From Siphonodentalium dalli (lineage: Eukaryota > Mollusca > Scaphopoda > Gadilida > Siphonodentaliidae), in NCBI GenBank assembly GCA_032622095.1, contig CP136065.1, positions 112,695,195-112,759,194 of the forward strand: a DNA stretch of 64,000 bases. Reading direction: 5' to 3'. This document shows positions 24,901 through 39,900 of this stretch, one piece after another. Made by a program: the position numbers and the translations under genes. Below the pieces are notes generated by a model, which worked only from the letters and a program-made list of their open reading frames with translations, did no database searches and was not told the DNA's origin. Positions within the stretch are counted from its first letter, which is position 1, and every line of letters begins with the position of its first letter.

Positions 24901-27900
24901 TGAATACGTTAGTTTTCGTCAATGGCATCAAGTGTGTGTATTACATAGCGGTTAACCAGCTTGTAGCGGTTGTCAACCAGATATTCATTTCAGCACTAGT
25001 AGATTGATGCTTACATGTTAATGATAGCATGGCAGAGAATAAAAATTGCCCTCTCTTTGACGTGGACCTTTTATCAATAATAGAATCGCAAACACTGCTG
25101 TTTGGAATGCCATAATTATGTAGGTACATGTAGGCCTGTAAACTATAGTATCCATAATATAATACATGCTACAAAGTTCTGTGTTTTAGGGAATTGCCTT
25201 AAGTCCTATCATATAGTTGGGTGAGGGCCCGTTGTTCCATGATTAAACAATTTGAGCAAACCGTACCAGTCTTTACCTCGGGCAGGACCAGTTCGGGCCC
25301 CCCATGTTCAGCTTCGGCAGCGATTTGTGGTAGGCAGTGTGCTGCAAAAGTTGATTCGGACAACCAATCTTCCCAGGCTGATGCACTGGCCACTGAACCT
25401 TGGCGGCTGTTCTGGGTGGGGAAGACTCATTGTCCCATGCCGCAAATAGCGCACCAGCCAACTGGCCGTCTGACTATTCCACACGGTGCCGTGGCCCACT
25501 CCCTTACGAGAGTGGGTCTTGTCCCCCTGGAATCATACTCCCTCGGGATATGTCCAGGCCTGCTCCTCTCCGTCATGGGATCGTAGTGGTATGTCATGGA
25601 CATTTATGCCAACTTGATCAGGGACCACCCGCATTTGGGGGGTTCGTGGGGGGGGGTTTACTGTGGTCAAATGGATCATTCCAACTTTTCCCTCCGCCCT
25701 TCTGGCCTTGGGGAGCAGCATATTCTCCCTGGGCACCTAATTGTACACCAGGATTTCCGGGGGGAAATTGGGCGGGCAATAGCACCTTAACTCAAAATTA
25801 GAGAGCATTTGTTCCTCGTTTGAGCCATTCCCAGAGTGGGCCTCCCTCTAGTACCGTATCTCAACTTGATGCTAGCTGTTCTGTTGCTGGTGTCGATCCT
25901 GACATGCTTTCTATGTTTCTCATGGCGTCTCATGGCTTTGACGACGATGAGCTAGAATCTTGGGCCGACGGTGGGTCGAGGATTCTGTCGTTCCTCGGAA
26001 ACGCGCTTTTGTGAATGAAGATAAGATGAAAAGATAAGCTTACGGTCTTCTTCTCTTCCTTAGTCTCTTGACTAAGGCGGGGAGTAGGACTGACATTCCT
26101 TCTATGCATCTAATGGCTTTGTCAACGATGAGCTAGAATCTTGGGACCGCTATTTTGTGAATGAAATCGACCGAGGTGATCTCTTGTACAACCTTCATCA
26201 CAGGATACAGTTCAAATCTTGTTTAAATTGAATTAAAAAAAATTAGCACCAACCATGCCAGTCTTTACCTCGGGCATGCTAGGTTCTGGCCCCCCATGGT
26301 CCTGCTACAGCAGTCAGGACCAGTGGCAGGTAGGGTGCTGACATCGCTGATTCGGGAAACCAATCTTCACGGGCGAAACCCCCAGCATCTGCGCCTTTGG
26401 AGGCTGTTCTGGATGGGTAGGACTCGCTGCCACGTACCGTCATTTTGCTAACAATTTAACAATTTTGAAAGGTATATATACAGCCATCAATCTCATCACA
26501 TGGCAACGAGAAGAGGATGATGCGAAGAAAGAAGAAGATGTCTCTACTTGCTCGGTTTCTCGCTAGCACGATTGGTATGGCACTACCTGGGACGTTTCTT
26601 CCAAAAAACAAGGGGAGGGGGTACAAGTTTGAGCAGCGCCGGAATCTTAAACGTATGAGCTCTTTCACATAACACATTATAGCTGATTCATGACTAAATC
26701 ACATTTACATGAAATCGGTATTGGAAGAGTACATTCCCATCAAATCTGGATATTAAATTTATTGCTTGCATTCTAATCCATATAGTTCAGTGAGGGCTTT
26801 CCTTGGCAGAAAAATATAATTAAAAAAATTATAATTAATTTTTCCTTAAAGGGGTACTGTACACAGAGATAGGCAACTTTTTGTTTTACTCCCATTGAAA
26901 TAACTTTCAAGTTAGATTGTGTTCGTGTTATATGAGTTTCGTATAAACCTAACTTAGCGAAGAAAATATTGATCTTGGAAAGAAAAATATTACGATCTCA
27001 AACTACGCGCCATGTTTTTTACCTTCACCGGAGAAGACGCAGGTCTCAGAAGAACCGGAAGTTCATTGCTCACAGCTTCGATTGATGCATTCAATCTCTT
27101 CCATCGAACAATCTCACTCCCTATAAAAGTACTTGACGCTTTATGACTCTTGTTTCTTTCTCCTTTTTTCAGAATCGGGCCTTCCTTTTGCAGGTAACAT
27201 GTTTTGTTTTCAACTCAATAATATTCGCGAACGGTCATCAATAAAAGACATGCAGCAGATGCGATTTCAAGAACGGTAAACTCGTAATGGCATAATTCGA
27301 CATTTTATGACTCCAGCCATAAATGAATTTATATTAAATAATTCAATTTTACTTTTACGATAGCCTGTTAACCGGAACGTTTTGAGTAGACATCGTCGAC
27401 TCAAATTAGTTATTTTATAATATAATATTCATATTAGATCGCTATTGTCACCGGGAATTTATTGAAATTGGTGTACAGTACCCCTTTAAGGAAAGCCCGA
27501 ACTGAACTATCATAGATCCCTCCCATGGTGGTGACATTCCCAACCCCGCGACTCGCAAATCTCATGATTGAGTCGGAAATAAAACTGACCAGATAGATTG
27601 TCGGAACGTGGGAGTTACACTGGGCGCATTCGTGTGTGGCTAATCTGAGCACTGATTGACCGAGAGTAGGCAATAAACGGGCAATAAACTTTAACCCTCC
27701 TGATGACACAAGGCCGGAGATATAATCCTTATAGTTCAGTTCGGGCTTTCCTTAAGGAAAAATAATTATAATTTTAAAAATTATATGTCTGATAGGATAA
27801 AATTATAATGTTAGGCCCAACATTTATAATTGCTGATCGCAACAATGAAACAAGATGTGCCTATATAGATACATCACACTATCGGTACTACTGCACTAAG

Positions 27901-30900
27901 TAAGTGCACATGAATTATGTCACCTGGTCTACATGTAAGTTCCAGGTTGACATCATCTGTCCAATGTCAACATCTTACCTGGGGAGAGAGCGACCATAGT
28001 TGTTACAACTTGTGCCCCAATCTCCAACGATAAACCACAGATTACCGGTTGAAACATGCTGATGGGGTAAAATAACGGACAAATCTAATAAAGTAGTTTC
28101 AAAATTATATCAATTATGCAACTTATGAGTAGGGGATGACTTCATTTTATGCTAGAATGTCCGAAATTGAATTCAATCAGACTTAAGTATATAATGATAT
28201 CCTACTGACCTAGCCCTGCGACGTTAGTTAATCTATGCGGTTTTTTGAATTGCAATAATGATCAAATGCTTAAAAACTTCATTAAGCTGGGAATGAGAGC
28301 TTCCCAATATTACTCAGAAACCAAGCATGCCCAAGGGTAAGTGAAGATGACGACGATGGTGAGGCTGACAACTATGATAATATTGATTAGATGACAATGG
28401 CAATATTGAAGCCGAACACACTGGCGATGATATGATATGATACCGATGATGATACCCATGATGATGATAGTGATGATGATGATGACAATGATGATACCGA
28501 TGGTTATGATGATGATGTGATGAAGATTGCGATGACTACAATGACGACGACTAACATGATGTCGATCATTCTGATGATGCTACTAATGATTGACGATGCT
28601 GATGTTGATGATGACAAAGACGACAAGGACGATGGCGACGATGATGGCTTACTTATACTAACAATTTTGAAATAATGGTCCAGCTTCAACCCCGTAGTAT
28701 ATACTAACTTAACTATCATTGTGGCATATATAGCTTTCCTTGTATATATGTTCATGTTAACAATCTTTTATTTTACAGAGACTTGATGGCAGACAACCAT
28801 ATGATTTTAGACATTTAAAGATTCTATTTGGTGTTGACAGAGGATGCTGTGAAGTTTGTATAGGAAACACTAGGTAATAACATTTGTGGACATTTGACTG
28901 AATGAAAAATGTCTGGACATTTTGAAAAGTCCATATCTAGTACTAGTATTTTGTGCACCATATACGAAATTCAGAAGAGCTTAAAATTCTCCCTTCATCT
29001 ACCGTTAGTAAAGCTGCATTTTGTCAAACATTTTGTAGACTATTCACACATATAAATAGAAAAAGGGATAAGATTAAATTTATACTGTAATTCTTGTTGA
29101 CTAACAGGAATAATTTGCACCAATCATATTAAATTGTGAAAAACCATCCTCATCCATATTCTCATTCATACAAACAAAATGTATTCTTGTTTGTTATCAA
29201 GTTTGTTGCTTATCACAGGTCTGGTCGAACTATCATATAGTGTTTAAAATATAATTACACCTAAATTTGACTATAGTTTGGGGAGGTCGGTTTGCCGGCC
29301 ACTGGTGGGCGGTGGGCATCTACAGATGGTGATAGCGCTATTTCGATTGCAACAGCTTAATAACTGAACAAATATCAACTGATTTTGTTGATATTCAGTA
29401 TATGAGACTTGCTCAACAATGTCTTGATCGAGTTTGAAAACTTATTTTGGACTGAGTTACTGCCCTTAATTACTAGTAGTTGGCAACAACGAAAATAACT
29501 TTGTAAGTTATCGGGGGAATATTTGGAATGTCAGACTTCCTCAATATTGTTTTGTTTTCCCCCGTAAAGGTCCATTTGCTGCTTGGTTATGCGATTATGA
29601 CATCTGTCTGAATTTTTTTGTGGAGTTATTCCCCATTTTTGCAACATGCATTGTTTTGTCCCAGCTTTTATTCCTACATTTCAATAGGTTTAGGATTAGG
29701 GTTAGGAGTTAGGGTTAGCAGGTTTAGGGTTAGAGTTACCTGTTCAGTACCCAATATATGGTACTTCATTCCAATAACATGTTGAATGCGGGGGGTATTC
29801 CTCAGTCCCACCTGGGACAAGCCCATCTCTAGTTGTCCCCCGACGTTCTGAAAGAAAAGTGGGACTATAGAAACGGGGTCAGTTCGTCCGTTCTTCGAGC
29901 CGTCCATTCATCCGTCCATCCGTCCATCACACTTTTGAGTACCTTCATGGTGTAATCATCTCCTCCTACAGATTTCATCCCAGAGATTTGAAACTTTAGA
30001 ATATTGTTGCCCATATATTGAAGATATGCAACATGTATATAGACGACTAAGAAAATTTCAACATTTTATTTAATTTCTTTAACAAAGTGGCATCGACTTG
30101 CCACGTTGTCGGGGGACACTGTGGTCGGATGACCTTTTATTCTTCCGACTGTCTAACTCTCACTTATAAACAATTATGTATGTATCCATCTTCATTTAAG
30201 ATTTGCAATAAAATATGCCATCAATCATGGTAACGTCGATGATGTTGAAATACACATATTCTGGGTTGCATGTGCATGAAAGCATATCCCCCTATTCACC
30301 ACCCTGATGTGTCACCGTGACCAAACATTCTGAATTAGTTATGTCATCACAACCCTCAGCCAAGTGTTGATTTTTCTGAAGTCATTTGCATTCGCAGTTG
30401 TGGTTTTCTCCTTTTAAGTTCATTTCATTGATGTCCAGTCCATAACTTTTCAATATCAGAATAATTATCTGGAGCATATAAACATCCATCATCATAACAA
30501 AATGATGATGCAGAACATGTGTCTTCAGAAAAGACTAAGAACTGAAAATGTCATCAGATCCAAGACTATTATGAAAATATTTTTGTTTGTTTTGAAGAAG
30601 TGACCACTCTGTATACATGTTTACTTGAATTCAGGAGCAACTCAATGAAATTTGGTATGGATGTTCACCACTATGAGGGCTTTTAGAGGAGTTTTCAATT
30701 GTTGTCCCCCGACTTTTCCGTCGGAGGACTATAGAAATGACCCTCGTCCGTCCGTCCGTCCATCCGTCCGTCCGTGTGTCCGTCCGTGCGGCCGTGTGTC
30801 TGTGCGTCCGTGCGTCCGAGATCGGGTACCTTCATGGTGTAATCAACTCCTCCTACAGTTTTAAACGTAGAGATTTGAAACTCTGGGATATTGTTCCTAA

Positions 30901-33900
30901 CATGTTGGTGATTTGCAACATCTATATAGCTAATCAAAAATATAATTTTTTCCATATTTTTGGGGGGGTATTCGACTTAGAAAATTTGGAACATTTTTGC
31001 CTTTTGGATGAGATTGGGTACCTTCATGGTGTAATCAACTCCTCCTACAGTTTTAAATGTAGAGATTTGAAACTCTGGGATATTGTTCCTAACATGTTGG
31101 TGATTTGCAACATCTATATAGCTAATAAAAAATATCATTTTTTCCATATTTTTGGGGGGTTTTCGACTTAGAAAATTTGGAACATTTTTGCCTTAAGGAT
31201 GAGATTGGGTACCTTCATGGTGTAATCAACTCCTCCTACAGTTTTAAATGTAGAGATTTGAAACTCTGGGATATTGTTCCTAACATGTTGGTGATTTGCA
31301 ACATCTATATAGCTAATAAAAAATATCATTTGTTCCATATTTTTGGGGGGTTTTCGACTTAGAAAATTTGGAATTTTTTTGCCTTTTGGATGAGATTGGG
31401 TACCTTCATGGTGTAATCAACTCCTCCTACAGTTTTAAATGTAGAGATTTGAAACTTTGGGATATTGTTCCTAACATGTTGGTGATTTGCAACATCTATA
31501 TAGCTAATATTATTTTTATGGAGTTATTAACCCTTTTCGACTTCGAAAATTTCAACATTTTTTTTTAATTTCTTTAACAAAGCGGCATCGACTTGCCATG
31601 TTGTCGGGGGACACTGTGGTCTGCTGACCTTTTATTTTATTCGGGTTTGAGAGTTATTAATATCTGATTATCTTAATTTTTTTAATTTTTCGTCCATCTT
31701 CCTGAGTATCTCAGCCATAGGTTATACGTATGCCCACACTAGGTGGTATGCCACATGGGGGTAACAGCCGAGCTCTTGTTTGTACAATATTTAAAAGAAT
31801 ATGCCAAAAATGAATTATTTAATAAAAACCACTGTACAACTAGTGGCATGGACAAAATTGACTATCTTCTTGTTGCCCCTAAATGTACATGAAATTCAAA
31901 TGATTTTGAAAAACACTGAGTGGAATAACATTTAGATGATAGAACACAACATGAAAGTATTGCAATTGTGTATCCAAACCATGTCATCACACAGGTATGC
32001 TCTGATTTGTTTCAGTAACTCAAATTGCATTTATCTCCTCAGGGTACTGGCACAGGTTTCCAGTGAAGTAACACAACCAAAACAAAATCGACCAAAGGAT
32101 GGAATACTTTTCATCAATGTTGAGTTGTCTCCCATGGCTTCTCCTGCTTTTGAACCTGGAAAGTAAGTTGAAATAAATTTTGATAACCTTAGCCTCACCT
32201 GATGGGAACCATCATACGAGTTATACTAAACCAAGTCTTCTCTGTCCAAAAAAGATTGGGATATCAGTTGGGTTGATGCTGTTTTGGACTTAGTTCTGTC
32301 CTGTTACTCTTCTATAATGGACGTTCACCCAGAATCTTAGGTGGGAGTTATCTTGCTTCCATGTCTTCTGACTATGTCAAATGGATGCTTTGCATATATT
32401 AACATAGAGGGCAGCCTTTCCCCAAGCATGATAATATTAAACATGCGTATATATGCATATTTATAGTAAACAAAGCCTTGTTTGATATAGAATTTTGATT
32501 TGTCACGCTGTTGGAAAATTTATGTAAATAATACATTAAATGATCGTATCATCACTTTACCTTTTTCTATCATGGTAAATGATATACAATTTTGAAGACA
32601 GAATAATCGCTGACATGGCAGATGATTAATCATATTCCGGGGTTCACATGAATGCCTGGGCTCCACGTGTAAATGTAGTACGTCTTTTCAAAGAAAGTCC
32701 ATTATAGAAGAGTAACAGGACAGGACTCGGTTCAAAACAGCATCAACCCAACCGATATGTCAAGCTGCTTTAGACTAAGAGACTTGGTCTAGAGATATAC
32801 CAGGGGTTCCTTTCCTAGGTTGATTGTAGTGATGAGCAGATTAACTGGAATGGTGGAATGGCAATTGGTATTGGCTGATTTTTGGGTAATCAGTTTAAAA
32901 TTGGCATCAACAAAAAATAGCCATCTATACCCATAATAATACCGATATTATCACCATGAGATGTCTTTGTATAGAATTTCTTTAGCTTAATTCAACCAAG
33001 CAAGAAAACTGTGAAATGAACATTCAAATTTCCAGTTGCTTTAGTTGTTATAAGTATCAGTCTATTATTGTCGCCAGAATATTTTTTTCGGACGTCTATA
33101 GAAATGATTGGTGTCCATCCATCCGTCTGCGTAGCCATCTCTCTGTCTGCTCTTCCATCCGAAATGTTTGTTGTCTGGTTGATAACTTAAATACTATTCA
33201 CCAGAATGAAACTTGGTATGTGGCCTTCATATGAGCAAGTCCCGACCAAGTTTAAATTTGAATCCGGTCAGGTCATTTATGGCAGAGTTATGCCCCTTAT
33301 TGACTTAAAAGTTGCTGATTATTTTTGTTGTCCGGATGATAACTCAAATTAGGATGATTATTCGATAGCTTTCAAATTTTGTATGTTGATTAATCACATG
33401 AAAATACAGGTGAAGTTCAAATTTGGGTTTGGTCTGTCATTTATGGAGTTATGCCCCTTTTTTATACCCTTTTGAAAAAAAAGTCGTATTTTGTAATCAG
33501 TCTGTCCATCCATCTGTCTGTCTGTCCATTAATATTTTTGTTTTCCGACCGATAACTCCAGTTTGGATTATTTGATCTGAAACAAAGTTGGTATTTCCCT
33601 GCTAAAAACACAGTTCGAATATGGGTTCCGTCCAATTATTTTTAAATGAGTTGTCATGGATCATTTCGGAGGACTATTATAATCAGCATGTTCATCTGCG
33701 TGAGTCGTACCGTCGATCCGAGGTTGTCCACATGATAACCTGAGCAATATTCAACAGAATCTCTTGATATTTGTTACATGCTTCACATTTGAGAAGACAC
33801 AGGCCTAGTTCAAATTTGGTTGGTGTCTGATGATTTTTGACGGAGTTATGCCCCTTTTTCGACTTAGATATTGGGCAATTCCACAGTAACGGACATACCA

Positions 33901-36900
33901 TTCAGAAGAAAATTTGAATTTCAAGTCCATTTTGCTTGAAATAGGTTGAGTGTCTCACTGTCAGCTTTGAATGTTTTCAAAGCCCACCCCAAGGTTGTTC
34001 ATATGATGATGTATGATAGTTCTCATCCCATTTGAAATTATAGATCATATGGGCTATTAACACGTTCACTGCCACTACGAGTTAACTCGTAGTTAACGGT
34101 TCCATGGGGACTGCTACTACGAGTTAACTCGTAGTAATGTTCATACCACATAAATAATAACACAAACCGCAAGCAATGTTGGTCTATGCGCCAATACATG
34201 CCCAACGATCCCATTGATCGATTTTATATGTATAATTACGATGGCTTGAGATACAACGATTCCCACAGCCCGAACAAGGGGTGGGGTCCAGATAGAAATC
34301 TTGGTAGGATACTCCAATTCACCAGGACCTCTTCTGTACGTCCCTGAACCATGATATACATCTGCAACTAGACCATTCCCGGACACATTGTGTATATATA
34401 AAGGAATTATCGTGCTTTATACAATTTTTGTCGATCAAATCCCGGTCAAATGAGAGATGAAACGTGTTATAAAGCTCCTACGAGATCACTCGTGGTTGGC
34501 ACCTGGGATGAAACTCACCAGTGGTCATCGCTGGTGCCAGCTACGAGTTATCTCGTAGGTAAATACATATTATGTTTTTTGACGTCTTATTCGACGTAGT
34601 CTACCAATTATCATATATAAATTCATTTACCATGTCTTACATACGATATGCTTGTACATGTATAGCACTCTTCGTCATCTAAGACACTGATAACGTAATT
34701 GTATTTACCTACGAGATAACTCGTAGCTGGCACCAGGGATGAAACACTAATAAATTCCGTCCCAGGTGCCGACTACGAGTTATCTCGTAGTAGTCTTATA
34801 ACATGTTTCAGCATCATATGACCCTATATTGGTCGAACCATTACTCATACATACGTAAAATATCATCTACTATCGGCAAAACATCAAATGTTGGCATACG
34901 GGATGGAATTACCCATTGGTTTTCGGCAGTGAACGTGTTAAGACTTCGGTAACGGACATACTCAATGAATTGAAAATCCACAGGGTTGTCTCACTTAAGC
35001 CCCAAACTCTCTGAAGTGTTCCTAGATTTTATCTATTAGAGGGTGGCCACTATTTCTGCATTGGTGACCATTTGACTCACGGTAAAGGACCTACCATGTT
35101 TTGGTAACGGACGTACCTTTCTCAAATGTTGAAACAAAAATGCACCTTTTGATATAATTACCCTATTATTTGTGGGTTTTCTATCAGAAATAGGCTGTTT
35201 ACTAATGACAGAACACAAAACACTCATACATGAGTGACCACTGTTTCTGCATTGGTGACCGTTTGATTCACGGTAATGGACGTACCATTTTTCTTGGTAA
35301 CGGACGTACCTTTCTGAAATGTTGATAAATATGCACCTTCTGATTTGATTACCCTATTATTATTTGTGGATTTTCTATCAGAAATAGGCTGTTTGCAAAT
35401 GAAAAACACTTTATATAGTTTGTATACAAGTAATTACAAGTAAGTTTACTGTTATGAAGTTTTTGTCTTTCATTCACATCATACACAGATATCGAACAGT
35501 CTTATTCCCAAAAGTTTGAGTGTCAGAGCTGAATATTATTTAGTATGACGTTTTAAGCAATGTATTCAGGGTTCCATTTCTAATTTTTATGGAACATATG
35601 GCACCTTTTATTTAGATTCTAGTGTTTCAAATAACACATTTGGAATAAGAAGAGCTAATGAAGGACGATATTTTGTTTGTTATCAAATAAATGTTATTTC
35701 CCTTTATTTCATAACATTTTAGTGTTCAAGCTTTTGAACATTTTTGTCATAATATGTTGTCTGGAACCCTGAATACAACTTAATGTTCACGTGGCTATAT
35801 ATGCAGACAACATGAAATGAACAAAATGAATGATGCCACTTAAAATTGAAAAATATTTTTCCGGTAACGGACGTACCACTTTAGAATGGTAACAGACATG
35901 CCAAAATTAAGATGCATTGATCTTGTTAAAAAATTCTCAACACAAACAAGGGGCTGAGTTCCTGTGATGTGCTTGAATGTCGTCCTTTAGAAATGTGGTT
36001 TTATCCTTTTATATTCAAACTTAAGACTCGGTTATCCAAAATAATTCACCATTTTGGTAACGGATATACCAATCAACAAGGTGAGAAGTAATTGGAATAT
36101 TTTACCCTGAATGACAGGAGTTATCTCTCAAAATTGGTATTATATGTTTTGTGATTGCCTGCGCTTCATAATGAGACATGCATAGTTTAATTTGATAGCG
36201 TTTGATATGATTTCATAAACAATCTTGAAAGGATACTAAAAAAAATTCTACAAATATGGACCCATTGTTCAAGGATGTGAAAAAACCATGTAAAATGGAT
36301 TTGGAGATAACAAAATCCACATTTTTTTTCCTTTTATATTCAAAAGGGACAATGTCAGAAAAAAGAACAATTCTTTTAAAAATTTAGCATTTTTTTCTCT
36401 CAAACATGGAATTGCCCTATTGCTGTTTTCAGGTTGTCTGCATTGTAACTTGAGCAATATCAAACAGAATTAATTGATATTTGGTACGTGGTTCACATTT
36501 GTGAAGACTCCAAGAAAAGGCCAACGTCCCAAAAAGCCACCTCGTTTCTGGGGACGTGGGGAGAGCGACCTTTTATTTGTTTTATACTTGGTAAACTGTG
36601 CAGTTAAATTGTCAGACAATCAGTTTTAACATATCTACTACAATGCTAACTATAGTTATCATGAATTTCTTTTATTATAAGTTTCAATATTGTGTGACTT
36701 TGTACTACATACATGCATATTATAATCAGCATTGACCTATTACTACATTCTAACAATCGGCTGATATCGGTTCATCTCTAAAAAATAACTAAGAAGTCAT
36801 CTTATTTTTTCTGTTAACCCTTCCATGACTGGAGCTTCCTGAAATTTTCCGAAAACCCTGTGCCAATGCATTCTCTTATATATGCAAGTCTCTCATAGGA

Positions 36901-39900
36901 GATTGCACGCACAGTGTCTTTAATGCTGCGCCAGTAAAGCTCTCATAATTAGTGTTGTGAGGTTTTAGAATTTACGTTTCGTTTTTTTCGGTAAAAAACC
37001 TCGGATTCGGTTTCGGTTTTATTATTAACATAATAGCAATTAGTCCAACACAACTGGACAAAACAGGCACTACCAGTTACAGAGGGTCATAATAAGTTGG
37101 GGAACAGCTTGCTCTGTTGCTAAATCATGAACTTTAATGAGAATGTGAGATAAAAGTCATATATTGAACCATAAAGTTTAAGCAAACACAAAATAGTAGT
37201 GCCCGACTGACCATATTTCCAGACGCTGACTCAAACTTTTTTCCGACTATACACAAATATTTCCACCATACCAAAATCAAAACATAAAAGGGAAACGCAA
37301 ATACAGCGACGTTTCATGCATACAAGATGAAGTCCTGTGCGACTTATATATTGGTACCGATATCGTTTAAAGACAAGGCCGTGGTAATCAATCAGTTACG
37401 GTGTAGCAAGTGCGACATGTGCCCAGTTCCTCGACAATGATGACGTAATTACGCGTTTGATGTTCCCGCTCAGTTTGTGGGTTAGAGATACCGTTACGCA
37501 CAAAAATAACTGCCGCGATCAACAAGACGCTGATAAGTGCACGTACATGTATACACAGCAATTGGCCGGCTCAAATTCGTAATATTTCGTTGGAACGTAT
37601 TAGATAAAAGTTCCGCACGGAACGAAATGTTTCGTAAAGCACACGCCATCAATTCAAATAAAGTGCACACTTATTCTAAGACAGTTGACAATAAAGGTGA
37701 CAAAAGTCAACGACCTACTGGACCAATTCCCACGTGGTATAATATTTCTTTTCGTTCGCATTCTCATTTTTACAACGACATTCTTCCTCATTTCAGTTTC
37801 GTTTGGCAACTCAATGACGCTTACGATATTATAACAACACATATCTGAGACGAAATGGACACATCCCGATATATAATTGATCAGAGAGGTTGATTATTTG
37901 ACAACACTATCAACTAACAAGTCGATTCAATTGAAAAATAAACATACAAAAAAAAACCGTAATGTCGGTTGGGGCAGAATCACGTCGGTCGGTTTCGGTC
38001 GGTATTTTTAAAAACCAAAACCGAGTTGTTTTCTCGGTTAACCGCACAACACTACTCATAATGAAAGGGTTAATCACAATATATTACAGCTTTCTTTGAT
38101 GTGTATTATCGAAAATATTCTTTTTAAATAACCTACACAATATTGATAATGGCTCAAGTTTTGATCCAATGATTTTCTAGTCAAGCACAAATAATGTTTC
38201 CATTTTGTTTTGCGGTCATGCTTGCTTGATAATAAGGATAATAAATTAGGCTGTGATGAGCAGATAGACTTTGGCAGACTTTATAGTACCACTTAACTCG
38301 ATCCATGACAATAGCTAATGCATTTATATACCATCCTATGTTATTCACTTAAAGGGCAACTGATTATGCAGTCGAAATTAATCGTCTGATGGAGCGATGT
38401 CTTAAAGAATCTAGATGCTTGGACACAGAATCACTTTGTATTGTAGCTGGAGAAAAGGTAATCGAAAAATTATTTTATCATTGCAAAATATTTACAATGA
38501 GGCATAGTGCCAGATGTCTGTACTGTATCTGACACAACCTCATGTATTTTCCTCACATTAGGAACTTTAAAGGGTTCCATAGGAATTACCAGCATCCATA
38601 TTCATGTGCATCTATCACAGTGAGATAGATCACAACATCATACACAAACCCCCATTCTACTATATATATAGCAGATTAGCATGAAACATTGATAAAGGAC
38701 ACTCTGTTAAATAAGACCGAAAATCTTGGGGAAGGAATATACTTTTATCTTAGGAAAATGACGCTATGGTTGAATAAAATATCTTCTTGTTGTCAAGTTG
38801 TTCCATGTTGAAATTCATTCCATGTTTCTTTGTTGAATTTCATTTAAAAATATTTACCGGTAGCAGCATTCTTGCATGGAAATAGACCTAATTTGGAGGC
38901 TGTAATATTCCAACACATTTGTCGATGACTTTTCTGTTGACTAATATTGAGGACTTTTATAACATTTGGTATAATTTTGTCGGAATGGGGTTTATTTCAA
39001 TTGATATCTCATTCAGGGACTCAGACCCATTGAACAGTTTTGTTTACCCAAACTATTTGTAGAGATCAATCTAGACCATCAAAATTACCTTCAGTCTGAT
39101 TAATTTTGGTCAGATCGATTTATCACATAAAGCAGCTGCTCATAACTCAATAAACTTAAACAAATGTCAACCGATTCCCTTCGTATTGGGTATATTGATA
39201 ACGATATCTTTATTGAGTTCAAAAACCAGATTTGTCCGATTTTTTTGTCGAGTTCCGGTTGCGAGGGGCGGTTGCAGGTGGGCAGGTGGGTGTCTGGCTG
39301 TGCAGCAACAAACCTATATAACAGCAATGTATTGATGGATTCTTGATAATTTTTGGTATGTGAATTAATTGTCATGTGGGACAGCTGTACACAGAAAATC
39401 GGGTTCGCCCCAACTTTCTAACCAGAGCTATTCTAATTTAAAATTTTTGAATGGGAAACCAAAGTTTGATTTGGTGTTCTGAAAAAGCCAAGTTTAGCCA
39501 ACCTCTTAAGAAAACCATTTTGTCGGGGTACGTGTAGTCGCCGACCTTTTATGAATTATTACTTTTGTCAGACATACCAGATGCAGACAGAACCACAATG
39601 GAACTTCAATTGGGGGGGGTGAAGTCCATGCCAACATGTTGTCAATTTTAGTTAACGGAGCTACATGTATAACCCTCTGACAATGTCAAGATTCAGCTGC
39701 ATTGTCATTGACACTTTTATTTTGTTATTGCAAAGGTATGGAAGATACGTGTTGATGTAATCATCATGAACTGTGATGGTAATATTATAGATGGTGCAAG
39801 CATAGCAGCTGTGGGGGCTATGTCACATTACAGGTTAGTGAACATCAAACCTCCTGGAATCAAGTTACTGCCAACTATATCTTACAACAAACTTATCGGG

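Noticed and set aside
27434-27709. 91-codon frame SSGGLKFIARLLPT shared by three repeat copies
   Set aside because: It lies wholly in a dispersed repeat; the copies are diverged and one is broken. There is no evidence of selection from three copies alone.
28504-28755. Ser-rich minus-strand frame
   Set aside because: A translation of a GAT/ATG trinucleotide repeat next to EXOSC9 exon 2.
30737-31568. Repeated EIGYLHGVINSSYSF frames
   Set aside because: They are by-products of a 191-bp tandem module; the frame shifts between modules, and no domain or splice context is present.
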